This document shows positions 46,201 through 54,290 of a stretch of DNA of 64,000 nucleotides, piece after piece. The notes beneath the pieces were generated by a model, which saw only the letters and a program-made list of their open reading frames with translations, did not search any database and was not told the origin of the DNA. The stretch spans positions 124,001 through 188,000 of the forward strand of contig NZ_PVTH01000003.1 in assembly GCF_003002875.1 (NCBI RefSeq), in the 5' to 3' direction. Position 1 is the first letter of the stretch. The number at the start of each line of letters is the position of its first letter. The position numbers and the translations under genes were made by a program. Source of the DNA: Arcticibacter pallidicorallinus. GTDB taxonomy: Bacteria > Bacteroidota > Bacteroidia > Sphingobacteriales > Sphingobacteriaceae.

Positions 46201-46390
46201 AGCAGCAAAGAGCCGTATGGGGATGGGAATCGTAATCGTCGGAGGTACCATATTCTCATTGGCCTTAACACTATTCGTCATCCCGGCAATCTATGCCATG
46301 TGGTCACGAGACAGAAGATCCAACAAACAACTGGAAGAGATCGATGCACTCGAAAAGAAAGAAGCAGTCGAGCTTAATTACGAGCACTAA
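43274..46390 (+). CDS. RND-family multidrug efflux transporter (HAE1/AcrB type)
   Basis: A 1,038-aa inner-membrane pump. It starts with IKRPVFTIVINLVLILFGIIG (read in parts; first membrane helix), has two large periplasmic loops and two sets of membrane helices. The proton-relay region ATGLVVDDGIVVTENI (about 395-410) carries the two aspartates typical of AcrB-type pumps. Length is typical for hydrophobic and amphiphilic efflux RND proteins. It works with the adaptor before it and the channel after it; the TolC-like ATG overlaps its stop (TAATG). Confidence 0.95.
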   Translation: MSLSTTSIKRPVFTIVINLVLILFGIIGYTFLGIREFPSIDPAIISVRTSYSGANPDIIESQITEPIEKAINSIDGIRTITSSSNQGSSNISIEFNLDKNLEEAANDVRDKVSQASRSLPQDIDAPPVVSKADADSEPIITMTAQSSKRDQLALSDYAENVISQRIQTIPGVSSVQIWGQKRYAMRLWIDPMKLASFGLTVADVRTALTRENVELPSGKLTGDNTEIGVKTLGNLSSPEQFNNLIIKTNGDKIIRLSDIGSAVLGPENPETEMTQSGEPMVGLAVVPQPGTNYLEIANAFYERFEQLKNELPEDIKLDIAVDNTLFIKKSVIEVAETILIALVLVILIIYLFFRDWSIAIRPLIDIPVSLIATFFIMYLMGFSVNVLTLLAIVLATGLVVDDGIVVTENIFKKVEEGMSPIEAAIKGSNEIFMAVVSISVTLAAVFLPVIFMEGFVGRLFREFGVVIGAAVLISAFVSLTLTPMLNAYLMKGGKQKKSRFYNLTEPYFVKMNTGYANALSSFMKRKWLSFPILLVCVGLIALFYTIIQKETAPYDDRSYLRTVVSAPEGASFDYMDRYMKELTQLVNDSIPEKKVNLVMTSPGFGSSSINSGRMIINLVQPDERERSQQEIAQKLTQLTRNFSEGKTMVTEQPTISVNKRGGLPIQYIIQAPNFDQLEEKVPQFLDMASQDPTFTTTDVNLKFNKPEISITIDREKAQSLGVSVLDVAQTLQLSLSGQRFAYFLMNGRQYQVIGQFEKADREAPIDLTSIYVKSNTGQLIQMDNLVTLKELSSPPQLYHHNRYLSATISAGLAPGKSIGDGIEAMDRIKEKILDDSFSTDLGGESRDFVESGSNTVFAFGLALLLIYLILAAQFESFVDPLIIILTVPMAVAGALLSLWLCGQTWNIFSQIGTIMLIGLVTKNGILIVEFANHLRQEGRTKIEAILEASEARLRPILMTSLAIALGALPIAMAMGAAAKSRMGMGIVIVGGTIFSLALTLFVIPAIYAMWSRDRRSNKQLEEIDALEKKEAVELNYEH

Positions 46391-47694
46391 TGAAATCTAA
46401 ACTTATATGTATTCTTAGCCTGATCTTTAGTATCGCAAATATTCAGGCTCAGGAGGTTCTAACCCTCGAAAGCGCAATCCGTATATCACTGGAAAATAAT
46501 TACAATATCAGGATCACCAGGAACCAGACAGAAATTGATCGCAACAACGTGAGCCTCGCTAACGCCGGGATACTACCGGTCGTTGGTGCAGATTTAGTTA
46601 ATAACAGATCCATACAAGAAACGCGTCAAACGCAGGCGGACGGCTCGGTCAGAGAAGTAAAAGACGCCAGGAACTCCAACCTCAATTACGGTATAGGCCT
46701 GGACTGGACAATCTTCGACGGCTTTGCCATGTTTGCCAACTACGACAGGTTGAAAGAACTTCAAAAACTTGGAGAGACGAATATGAAGGCGACTATCCTG
46801 AACACCGTATCGGACGTGGTCAATAACTACTATTACCTTATCCGCCTTCAGAAAGAAACAGACGCGACGGATACGGCAGTAGCCATATCCAGGCTCCGCT
46901 TGAACACCGCTGAAAACCGATACAAGATTGGAAAAGCGGCTAAGCTTGAGGTACTTAATGCTACAGTAGACCTAAATACCGACACCACTAACCTTCTGAG
47001 ACTAAGGGACATGGTAAGAGCACGGAAAATAATTTTGAATGAACTTCTTGCCCGTGATGTCAACACTGACTTTGCTATTCGTGATTCAATTGTAACAGAC
47101 CCATCACTTAAGTTCGATCAGCTGCTCAACCTAAGCTCACAACAGAATCCGGTCATTCAAACCGCTTTTATCAATGAACGCATCGCCCGCTTAAACCTCA
47201 AGCAGGTCAAAGCCACCCGTTATCCAACCTTAGGCGTAAACACAGGCTATAATTTCACAAGATCACACTCAGAGCTCGGCTTTGCGCGTGACGCGAAGGG
47301 ACAGGGCTTCACTTACGGACTTACCGCATCGGTCAACATCTTCAATGGCTTTCTTCAGAAGAGAAACGAAAAAAACGCCGAGATTCAGATTGAAAACGCC
47401 CAATTGGACTATAACAGACTGAAGCAAAACATAACCGCACAATTGTCCTCCGCATATCAAACTTACCTCACCAATCTACAGCTTGTCGACCTGGAAAGGA
47501 GCAATCAGAACGTGGCGAAGCAAAACATGGACATCACGCTGGCAAAGTTCCGTTTAGGAAGCGTCACTCCAGTGGAATTCAGGGAGGCCCAAAGAAACTA
47601 TCTTGAAGCATCCGTAAGGTTCACAGACTCTGAGTATCAGGCGAAACAGGCCGAGATAGCACTAAAAGAGCTGGCCGGAAATCTAACATTTTGA
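46390..47694 (+). CDS. TolC-family outer-membrane efflux channel
   Basis: A 434-aa secreted protein with a signal peptide (about 1-19, ending IQAQ) and the duplicated alpha-helical and strand pattern of the OEP/TolC family: a first hairpin near ATILNTVSDVVNNYYYLIR and a second near RLKQNITAQLSSAYQTYLT. It forms the outer-membrane duct of the tripartite pump. It overlaps the pump gene by one base. It is the last gene of the operon; the next gene starts 66 bases later. Confidence 0.92.
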   Translation: MKSKLICILSLIFSIANIQAQEVLTLESAIRISLENNYNIRITRNQTEIDRNNVSLANAGILPVVGADLVNNRSIQETRQTQADGSVREVKDARNSNLNYGIGLDWTIFDGFAMFANYDRLKELQKLGETNMKATILNTVSDVVNNYYYLIRLQKETDATDTAVAISRLRLNTAENRYKIGKAAKLEVLNATVDLNTDTTNLLRLRDMVRARKIILNELLARDVNTDFAIRDSIVTDPSLKFDQLLNLSSQQNPVIQTAFINERIARLNLKQVKATRYPTLGVNTGYNFTRSHSELGFARDAKGQGFTYGLTASVNIFNGFLQKRNEKNAEIQIENAQLDYNRLKQNITAQLSSAYQTYLTNLQLVDLERSNQNVAKQNMDITLAKFRLGSVTPVEFREAQRNYLEASVRFTDSEYQAKQAEIALKELAGNLTF

Positions 47695-47760
47695 TAAAAT
47701 AATTGAAACTTTTTCCTTTATATTTCGTAAATACGTCATATCTCTCACAGCAATACGGTT

Positions 47761-48150
47761 ATGGATAACTTCAAGTATAAATCGGTATTATTAATCGACG
47801 ACAGCTATGTCGACAATTTAATTAACTCGAAGATTATAGAAAGCCTCCACTTTGCCGACGAAGTTAAGATCATTAACAGTCCATTCGAAGCAATCAACTA
47901 TCTTAAAGACGCTGCCCGAACCGGAGAACTACCAGACATCATTTTCCTCGATATCCGCATGCCTGCCATGAATGGCTTCGAATTCATGAACAAGCTGGAG
48001 CCAATCAAGCACTTGCTGCCTTCCAACTTAAAGATATATATGTTATCTTCGTCTCTTGACCCAAGCGACCTAAGAAAAGTAAAAGAAAACAATCTTGTCA
48101 CTAATTTCATAGGTAAACCACTTACAGCTCGGGCATTGGAAGAGATATAA
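47761..48150 (+). CDS. Stand-alone CheY-like receiver protein
   Basis: A 129-aa single receiver domain. The acidic pair is D13-D14 (LLIDDSYVDN), the phosphate acceptor D64 is in FLDIRMPAMNG, the conserved hydroxyl residue is S96 (YMLSSS) and the lysine is K119 (FIGKPL). The DDSxxDN opening is common in Bacteroidota receivers fed by hybrid kinases. No kinase is nearby. It sits 3 bases before the BadF-like gene, so the two are probably co-transcribed. The link in function is unknown. Confidence 0.88.
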   Translation: MDNFKYKSVLLIDDSYVDNLINSKIIESLHFADEVKIINSPFEAINYLKDAARTGELPDIIFLDIRMPAMNGFEFMNKLEPIKHLLPSNLKIYMLSSSLDPSDLRKVKENNLVTNFIGKPLTARALEEI

Positions 48151-48153
48151 GAT

Positions 48154-49008
48154 ATGATTTTAGTTGCTGATAGCGGATCTTCAAAAACAGATTGGATACT
48201 TTCAATGGATGCTCAAAACACCATTGAATTCAGTACAAAAGGCATAAATCCCTACTTCAATAACGACAAAGAAATCAGCAGACTCGTAGCGCACGAACCT
48301 GAAGTGAAGAAGTATGCTGATCAAATCACCGAAGTCTACTTTTTCGGCGAAGGCTGCTCAAACCCGGACAAGCGGGAAATGGTATCCAACGGCCTTTCCA
48401 ACGTATTCAAGAATGCCTTTATCAATGTCGAAAACGATGCCATTGGCTCTGCCTACGCAACCTGTGGTAGCAGCAAAGGCTTTACTTGTGTCCTGGGTTC
48501 AGGTTCCAATATCGCTTTCTTTGACGGAGAACAAGTTCACTACGGTGTGCATAGTCTGGGGTTCGTTCTTGGAAATGAGGGTTCAGGAGCATATTTCGGA
48601 AAGCAGCTGATTACGTCATTCCTTTACGAAACAATGCCTAAGGGCTTGCGCAGAGCGTTCAAAGAGGAATTTAAGGTCGACAAGGAAGTTGTGATAAAGA
48701 ACGTCTACCAGAAACCTCTGCCCAATATCTACCTTTCCTCTTTTGTCCCTTTTATGGATAAGTATCGCTCAGATGAGTTTATAGAAGAACTACTCCTAAA
48801 AGGACTGGAACAGTTCATTGTTACTCACATTGTCCCCTATCCCGATTACCGAAAGTATCCCTGCCATTTTGTTGGCTCCGTAGCATGGCATTTCCGGGAC
48901 GTACTGCAGATTGTTTGTGATAAACACCATGTGAAGGTCGGGAAAGTTCTCCAGAGACCAATAGGAGAGCTTTTGAAGTATATCCAGCAAGAAGGAGTGA
49001 AAGCCTAA
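48154..49008 (+). CDS. BadF/BadG/BcrA-type ATPase, GlcNAc-kinase-like
   Basis: A 284-aa member of the ASKHA fold. The phosphate-1 motif is ADSGSSKTDW (residues 5-14) and the second nucleotide motif is VLGSGSNIAFFDG, then LGNEGSGAYFGK. The size and these motifs fit N-acetylglucosamine-kinase-like proteins, so phosphorylation of an amino sugar is likely, though BadF-type activators share the fold. It follows the receiver gene closely and converges on the Wzi-like gene with 14 bases between stops. A link to cell-wall sugar recycling is inference. Confidence 0.82.
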   Translation: MILVADSGSSKTDWILSMDAQNTIEFSTKGINPYFNNDKEISRLVAHEPEVKKYADQITEVYFFGEGCSNPDKREMVSNGLSNVFKNAFINVENDAIGSAYATCGSSKGFTCVLGSGSNIAFFDGEQVHYGVHSLGFVLGNEGSGAYFGKQLITSFLYETMPKGLRRAFKEEFKVDKEVVIKNVYQKPLPNIYLSSFVPFMDKYRSDEFIEELLLKGLEQFIVTHIVPYPDYRKYPCHFVGSVAWHFRDVLQIVCDKHHVKVGKVLQRPIGELLKYIQQEGVKA

Positions 49009-49022
49009 ATGAGGATGTCACT

Positions 49023-50594
49023 TTAAAAATCCTGATACTTATTTCGGAAGGATGCCTTCAATCCAAAGGCAACAAACTGCTGTTTATCATTAATCTGATC
49101 ATTGCTTTCTTTTCTATAGGTATAGCCTAGCTCTAATCTTAAGTTATTTTTCGGATTAAGCAAATACGCCAGGTTTGTATTAGCATAAAAAAGCTTGGTC
49201 TTCAACCCATGACCGATCTCTACCCCATAGTCGTCAATACGCGTAGTATAATCCAGGTATATATTCTTACCGTAATTTAGATCATTTATATCAAGGCCAT
49301 AAGTAGATACATTGGTCTGTACCTTAGCTTGCCAGCGATTATATCTATAACTGAAAACAGCAAGATACTCCCGGAAATTCGCGCCAAAAGGATGCGCCAA
49401 AGGCTCATTGAAATGCCCGTAGTTCTTTATACGCTGACTTGCGGAATAGGTATAAGGTCGCGCCGCATTATACTCGACAGTCGCATTTAAGTTTGAAACC
49501 TTAAACAGATCAAACGCCCGTAGCCCTATTTGCGCACCATGCTTGTTCGCCCAGTAGCCGTCTCCAGCAAATACCTCTTTTAGGGTAAACTCATTTATGG
49601 CAATCTGCCCGTAAGCAACGTAGTTCTTACTTAGCTTATAGCTACCATTTAGACCAAGCAAAAGCTTGTCAGGAGAGCCGTTATTATACTGAGTGGGCAA
49701 CAGGAATAGCAAAGGAACCGCATAGCTTAGCTCAGCACCCCTAGGAGCCCACATGACATTCTCAAACAACCCCAAGCTTAAGCGATCATTAACATTCCAG
49801 TCCAGGTAGTGAAAAACACCGTACTTCCTGTCATAGGGCGTCTCATCATCGAAAGGAATATCATACAAGTCCTGAAACTGCGCCCACATGGCGGTATACT
49901 GAACACGGCCCAAAGTACCCGTAACTTTCAAATAAGGATAGTTAAAGGCATAATCGGATAACAGCAGAGACCGGTAGCCGTTACCTATGAAGTTCTTTCC
50001 GTAACCCAGTTGAACGTTGATATATTTTGAAGGAGTGTAAGATAGGTTGGCCGTCGAATTAGAGTAATCAAATCCGTCATCTCCATAGAGCTTCGCATGT
50101 CCCTGACCAGGAATCACCTTGGTTCTTCTTACGTATGCGTCGTAGTACTCTGGATATACTCCCTGATTTTCACTGATCGACGCACTAAAAGAGAATTTCG
50201 ATCCAACGCGCCCCCCCACCTCGAGTTCTCGTGTATTGTTCCAGATAGTACGACCACCTTGTTTTCCAACCCACATATCCGGTAAAAAGTCAAAATTTAC
50301 CTCAAACTCGTCAGTCTTGACTTCAACAAGATGCTCTGTGAAAATCTTACGAAAGATCCAATTCTTACTATGCCATTCACTAACAGGAAGTTCCCTGATC
50401 GTAAGAGAATCCACCCTGGCGCCTTGCATAACGATTGGCTGCATTGCTGTATGGACTGACTTATCACTCAACCGGTAAAGACTATGGTTAGGATTGGTGT
50501 TTGATATCGGAAGAAGTGTAGATTGTGCAAACCCGACATTTACAAAAAGGCACAGTATTAGAGTTGATATAAATCTGAACATCAATTCACGCAT
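49023..50594 (-). CDS. Wzi/RemB-like outer-membrane beta-barrel protein
   Basis: A 523-aa secreted protein with a signal peptide (about 1-23, ending VGFAQ) and many amphipathic strands in the pattern of capsule-assembly Wzi barrels; in Bacteroidota, related proteins are called RemB. Examples are NVQLGYGKNFIGNGYRSLLL (about 195-214) and the aromatic C-terminal strands. Wzi holds capsule polysaccharide to the surface. Its ATG overlaps the stop of the wecA-like gene by one base (TAATG), so the first sugar transferase and the surface anchor are co-translated. It is the last gene of the glycan locus in this window. Confidence 0.8.
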   Translation of the reverse strand: MRELMFRFISTLILCLFVNVGFAQSTLLPISNTNPNHSLYRLSDKSVHTAMQPIVMQGARVDSLTIRELPVSEWHSKNWIFRKIFTEHLVEVKTDEFEVNFDFLPDMWVGKQGGRTIWNNTRELEVGGRVGSKFSFSASISENQGVYPEYYDAYVRRTKVIPGQGHAKLYGDDGFDYSNSTANLSYTPSKYINVQLGYGKNFIGNGYRSLLLSDYAFNYPYLKVTGTLGRVQYTAMWAQFQDLYDIPFDDETPYDRKYGVFHYLDWNVNDRLSLGLFENVMWAPRGAELSYAVPLLFLLPTQYNNGSPDKLLLGLNGSYKLSKNYVAYGQIAINEFTLKEVFAGDGYWANKHGAQIGLRAFDLFKVSNLNATVEYNAARPYTYSASQRIKNYGHFNEPLAHPFGANFREYLAVFSYRYNRWQAKVQTNVSTYGLDINDLNYGKNIYLDYTTRIDDYGVEIGHGLKTKLFYANTNLAYLLNPKNNLRLELGYTYRKESNDQINDKQQFVAFGLKASFRNKYQDF

Positions 50595-51775
50595 TAGTTC
50601 TTGGACACTTTATCAAGTATCTTCTCAGCAAATGTCTTGCTATCGTCCTCAACTTTAGCTATCATTGGCAGTTTGACAGATTCATTAAATTGAGGAGACT
50701 CATCTAAAAGCTCCTCTTTCAAGCTGATTTTTCTGCTAAATAGGTAGATAGAAAGCGCTGTATTGAGAAGAATAATCATAAATATCAAAATCCCAACCAA
50801 TTGGTTACTACCTACGCTTTGGAAAACTAATGCCGTAGCAATGAATATAGCAGCCACCACAGAAAGAACTGCAGTCGCCTGCATGTGTGTCAATCCCAAA
50901 GCAAGCATTCTATGGTGCAAATGATTTCTATCGGCCTTAAAAGGCGATTGATTATTCACAATACGGATCGCAAATACTCTTAGTGTATCAAAAAGAGGTA
51001 AGATCACAATAGCCATAGCTAATGCCGGTGCAGATGTTATGGAAGTAAAACCGAGATCGATAATATTTCCAGATGAAGTATTTATAAATTGAATACTTAA
51101 TACAGCAGCCAAAAACCCAACCATGAGGGAGCCGCAATCTCCCATGAAAATTCTCGCAGGAGATATGTTATGAATAAGGAAACCAGTAAGCGATCCAGCC
51201 AAAGCCAGACAGACGGAAGTCCATCCTAACTCTCCCGCGATGAAAAAGAGATACGCATAAACCAGTGAAAAAATTAACCCTAATGTTCCGGAAAGCCCAT
51301 CTATTCCATCTATTAAATTATATGCGTTTACAACCCCAACAATGGTTAAAACGCTAAGGGCTATACTAAATGGATAACTTAACTCATAAACTCCCATGAA
51401 GCCACCAAGATCCATCAGTCTGACATCTGCCATAATTGTGATAATAAAAGCAGCTATAAACTGGGCTATAAATTTTTTCATAGGGTCAACTCCTATTATA
51501 TCATCTTTCAGACCTATCATAAAAATGACGATTCCACCACTCAATAGATAGTTCGCCACTTTGAGAGTTGATAGATCAATAAAAATTGCTAGGGAAAAAA
51601 GAAATCCTGAAAATATAGCTAAACCACCCAAATTCGGAACAATTCTCTTATGGATTTTTCTATCTTCTGAAGGTGCATCGAAGAGACGCTTGCGTATTGC
51701 TATTGTTATCAATGGGGAAATCGATAAGGCAACAGATATAAGGCTTGTGATATAGATAAGAAGATTTGTTTTCAT
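50594..51775 (-). CDS. MraY/WecA/TagO-type undecaprenyl-phosphate sugar-1-phosphate transferase
   Basis: A 393-aa multi-spanning membrane enzyme with the family motifs VNAYNLIDGIDGLSG (about 150-164), FMGDCGSLMVGF (about 210-221; catalytic aspartate region) and the histidine cluster HLHHRMLALG (about 283-292). It transfers a HexNAc-1-phosphate (probably GlcNAc-1-P) from UDP to undecaprenyl phosphate, the first step in building a lipid-linked glycan. The Wzi-like gene is coupled downstream. The upstream gap of 245 bases contains the 21-bp inverted repeat and a -7 element. Confidence 0.9.
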   Translation of the reverse strand: MKTNLLIYITSLISVALSISPLITIAIRKRLFDAPSEDRKIHKRIVPNLGGLAIFSGFLFSLAIFIDLSTLKVANYLLSGGIVIFMIGLKDDIIGVDPMKKFIAQFIAAFIITIMADVRLMDLGGFMGVYELSYPFSIALSVLTIVGVVNAYNLIDGIDGLSGTLGLIFSLVYAYLFFIAGELGWTSVCLALAGSLTGFLIHNISPARIFMGDCGSLMVGFLAAVLSIQFINTSSGNIIDLGFTSITSAPALAMAIVILPLFDTLRVFAIRIVNNQSPFKADRNHLHHRMLALGLTHMQATAVLSVVAAIFIATALVFQSVGSNQLVGILIFMIILLNTALSIYLFSRKISLKEELLDESPQFNESVKLPMIAKVEDDSKTFAEKILDKVSKN

Positions 51776-51827
51776 ACAAATGAAAATGATTGCGCGGGTG
51801 ATTTTATGGAAATAGATGAATAATTAT

Positions 51828-51902
51828 TTAATGTCTACGTGGATTTATGAACAAATGAAACATAATTTTGTTTAAATTGTTATAAATCCACGTAGACATT
51901 AA
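51828..51902. repeat. Perfect 21-bp inverted repeat with 33-base centre
   Basis: The arms at 51828-51848 (TTAATGTCTACGTGGATTTA plus T) and 51882-51902 are exact reverse complements over 21 bases and enclose 33 bases. There is no U-tract on either strand, so it is not an ordinary terminator. It lies between the last glycosyltransferase (stop at 52021) and the wecA-like gene (ATG at 51775) and would form a long RNA hairpin in the leader of that gene. The centre contains TAATTTTG on the plus strand (51863-51870), which also fits the -7 consensus. Confidence 0.9.
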
Positions 51903-51923
51903 CTTTCCTATGAAACGATCTTG

Positions 51924-51931
51924 CAAAGATA
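51924..51931 (-). promoter_or_regulatory. Possible promoter -7 element for the wecA-like gene
   Basis: The minus strand reads TATCTTTG, an exact TAnnTTTG match. It lies about 150 bases upstream of the wecA-like ATG, so a transcript from here would carry the 21-bp hairpin in its leader. No -33 element is evident 19-21 bases upstream. Confidence 0.35.
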
Positions 51932-52020
51932 GTGATTGCGAGGAAAACTTGTCCATCTGGGAACTACTTTTTGATAACCTCGACCATTCTTTCGATTTGG
52001 ATTGATGACAATTTTTGGCT

Positions 52021-53196
52021 CTATATGTAGTTTTCTTCTAACATGGAATATAATTTTGTCTTATAGTTTTCCCACGTATATAGCTCCATCATAAGCTTCT
52101 TTGCGTTCTCACCAATATGTTCATAGCCGGCCCGATCATTCATAACCTGTGTTATATGGGCTTTCATTAATTCCGGTGTATCTGCAAGTAAATAATGTAT
52201 TCCTTCAATGGCTCCTTGTATTGGCGAGGCGGCTTTAGTTGTTAAGAGATTAACCTTTCCTAAGGCCATCGACTCCAATATCTTATTCTGTATGCCCCCC
52301 CCAGTCTGCATTGGAGATACAACAAGAGCACATGAATTCAGCACTCTATAAGGATCGTCCAAATATCCTGTCACATGTATGTTAGCAAATTTCGATTGAA
52401 GTGACAGTACTTTTTCGACCGGGTTGCTTCCAATAATATAGAAGGACATTTCAGGAAGCTCCCCTAACACATGATTTACAAACCATAGGACAGCATCAAT
52501 GTTCGGTTGGTAGTCCATCTTGCCAAAGAACGCAACGGAGTTCATGTACTGATCCTCTTTATAAACATATGAGAATAAAGCATTATTTACTCCATTAGGA
52601 ATCCAGCGTGTAGAACCAAATTTCGAATAATACTTACATTCATCATAGTTCACAAAGAATGTGTTTCTAAGAGACTTGACACACTCCTTCTCATATGTTA
52701 ATAATCTTTTGATTTCTATTCGATAGATTAATTTCCAAAACCAAGATGAAACCTTCTTTCTGGAGGAAAGATAGTTAAGTCCTATGGAATCAACTATATC
52801 CAAAAAGATCGGTTTTGAAAAACCCTCAACATATGGAACTAGTCGGACTAAGTTCACGATTGCAAAATCGACTGAACTAAACATCAGGTTTAGTTTTTGT
52901 TTCACTTCTGGAAAGTAATAGTATCGTACTTGCAACGGAGTACTAGTAAAAAAAAGAGCTGCTAACACGTTAATCGCAAACCGCATTCTTGATCTCACAA
53001 AAATCTTATAAGAGTCACAATTGCGCGTTATAAAATCGCGTGCATCAGAAGACATCCTTTCATCTGTAATTATTATTAATTGAATACTATACCTTTCCGA
53101 CAACACTTTAATCATATTATAGCTCTTCAATCGATCTCCACCTATTGGAGGAAAAGGAATCCGAGAAACCAGAAGAAGACATTTTTTTTTGTTCAT
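52021..53196 (-). CDS. Family 4-type glycosyltransferase
   Basis: A 391-aa GT-B enzyme. The N-terminal domain begins LLLVSRIPFPPIGGDRLKSY and the C-terminal domain has SPMQTGGGIQNKILESMALG (about 310-329), which is the donor-binding E-x7-E-like region of GT4 enzymes. It should add one sugar to the lipid-linked repeat unit at the cytoplasmic face. The ATG overlaps the preceding gene by 4 bases. An A9 tract on the coding strand lies at codons 3-5. It is the last gene of the glycosyltransferase run. The sugar is not predictable. Confidence 0.85.
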   Translation of the reverse strand: MNKKKCLLLVSRIPFPPIGGDRLKSYNMIKVLSERYSIQLIIITDERMSSDARDFITRNCDSYKIFVRSRMRFAINVLAALFFTSTPLQVRYYYFPEVKQKLNLMFSSVDFAIVNLVRLVPYVEGFSKPIFLDIVDSIGLNYLSSRKKVSSWFWKLIYRIEIKRLLTYEKECVKSLRNTFFVNYDECKYYSKFGSTRWIPNGVNNALFSYVYKEDQYMNSVAFFGKMDYQPNIDAVLWFVNHVLGELPEMSFYIIGSNPVEKVLSLQSKFANIHVTGYLDDPYRVLNSCALVVSPMQTGGGIQNKILESMALGKVNLLTTKAASPIQGAIEGIHYLLADTPELMKAHITQVMNDRAGYEHIGENAKKLMMELYTWENYKTKLYSMLEENYI

Positions 53197-54290
53197 AACA
53201 TTTGCACTAGATCATCAACTGCCTTTGAAAAAGCGTGATAGTTATATTTCTCTAATTGAAGGCGGCCATTTAGTCGTAAGCTATCTGCGAGCCGGCAATC
53301 AGATAGGACCTTCGTAATTTTTTGAGCAATATCTGCTTCAGAGTATGGATTAAAGTAGAGTGCTGCGTTACCGGCTATTTCAGGAAGACATGATGTATTG
53401 CTACATGTAATTGCACAGTCGCAACTCATTGCCTCCAACAATGGTATGCCGAACCCTTCATGAAGTGAGGGGAAAACAAAGCAAGATGCATTTTCATACA
53501 ATGACTTAGCTTCCGTATCTGAGACTTTTGATAGTAGCTTTATCTTTCCCTGAAGCCCCAAATCAGAAATTTTCATATTAAAAAACTTTCTCGATTCAGA
53601 GGATGTTACGCCGAGGATTACTAGGTCGTATTTAGATCTAATTTCATTAGGAAGCAAGGAGTAAGCATTGATCAAGCTTTCGAGGTTCTTATGGGGTGCT
53701 TCACCACTGACGTTGAATATGTATTGTTTTCCAGTAGAAGGATCATTCCCTACCGTTCTTTTATATATAGGGTCAACAGTATTGGGAATCACCACTATTT
53801 TGTCCATTTCAATATTAAACTTTTCAGCAATCTGAGAGCGTGAAAAATTTGAAACTGTGATAATTAGATCGGCGTTCTTAATTACTTTCGGAACAACAAA
53901 CTTGCGATAAATTCGACCAATGTTCTGCTTCAAGGAATTAGATCGTTTTAAATTTTGGAAGCTTTCCATGAAAATTAAGTCATGAACAACCAAGATCTTT
54001 TTCGCGCGAAAAGGAAAGACAATTGGCGCCGTATTGTACGGAAATATCATTACATCCTCTGGTTTCGTTCTTCGTAAAAAAAAAGGTAGAACAACTTGTT
54101 CCCAAAATATTGGATTGGTTTTTCCCAAAAATAGATACCTGACGTCGGATTTGGATGATGAGATATTTACTAAACCTACTATTCGGGAATCTGATCTCAG
54201 ATGAATTTCAAGAACTAAATTCCGAACGAATTTAGCCATTCCTCTTTCTGACTTAAAAGCCAAAGATGCGTCGTAGAAGATTTTCTTCAT
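53193..54290 (-). CDS. Family 4-type glycosyltransferase
   Basis: A 365-aa GT-B enzyme of the GT4 family. The donor-binding region is FPSLHEGFGIPLLEAMSCDC (about 270-289) with the E-x7-E pair, and the N-terminal domain has VVHDLIFMESF. It probably transfers mannose, rhamnose or a similar sugar to the repeat unit. Start and stop overlap the neighbours by 4 bases each, which is strong evidence for a single transcript. The coding strand contains a T9 run at about 54076-54084. Confidence 0.88.
   Translation of the reverse strand: MKKIFYDASLAFKSERGMAKFVRNLVLEIHLRSDSRIVGLVNISSSKSDVRYLFLGKTNPIFWEQVVLPFFLRRTKPEDVMIFPYNTAPIVFPFRAKKILVVHDLIFMESFQNLKRSNSLKQNIGRIYRKFVVPKVIKNADLIITVSNFSRSQIAEKFNIEMDKIVVIPNTVDPIYKRTVGNDPSTGKQYIFNVSGEAPHKNLESLINAYSLLPNEIRSKYDLVILGVTSSESRKFFNMKISDLGLQGKIKLLSKVSDTEAKSLYENASCFVFPSLHEGFGIPLLEAMSCDCAITCSNTSCLPEIAGNAALYFNPYSEADIAQKITKVLSDCRLADSLRLNGRLQLEKYNYHAFSKAVDDLVQML

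Noticed and set aside
51910-52005. 31-codon plus-strand frame (starts MKRSCKDSDC) after the inverted repeat
   Set aside because: Too short to support alone, with no similarity I recognise; it is noted only because a -7 match at 51863-51870 points toward it.
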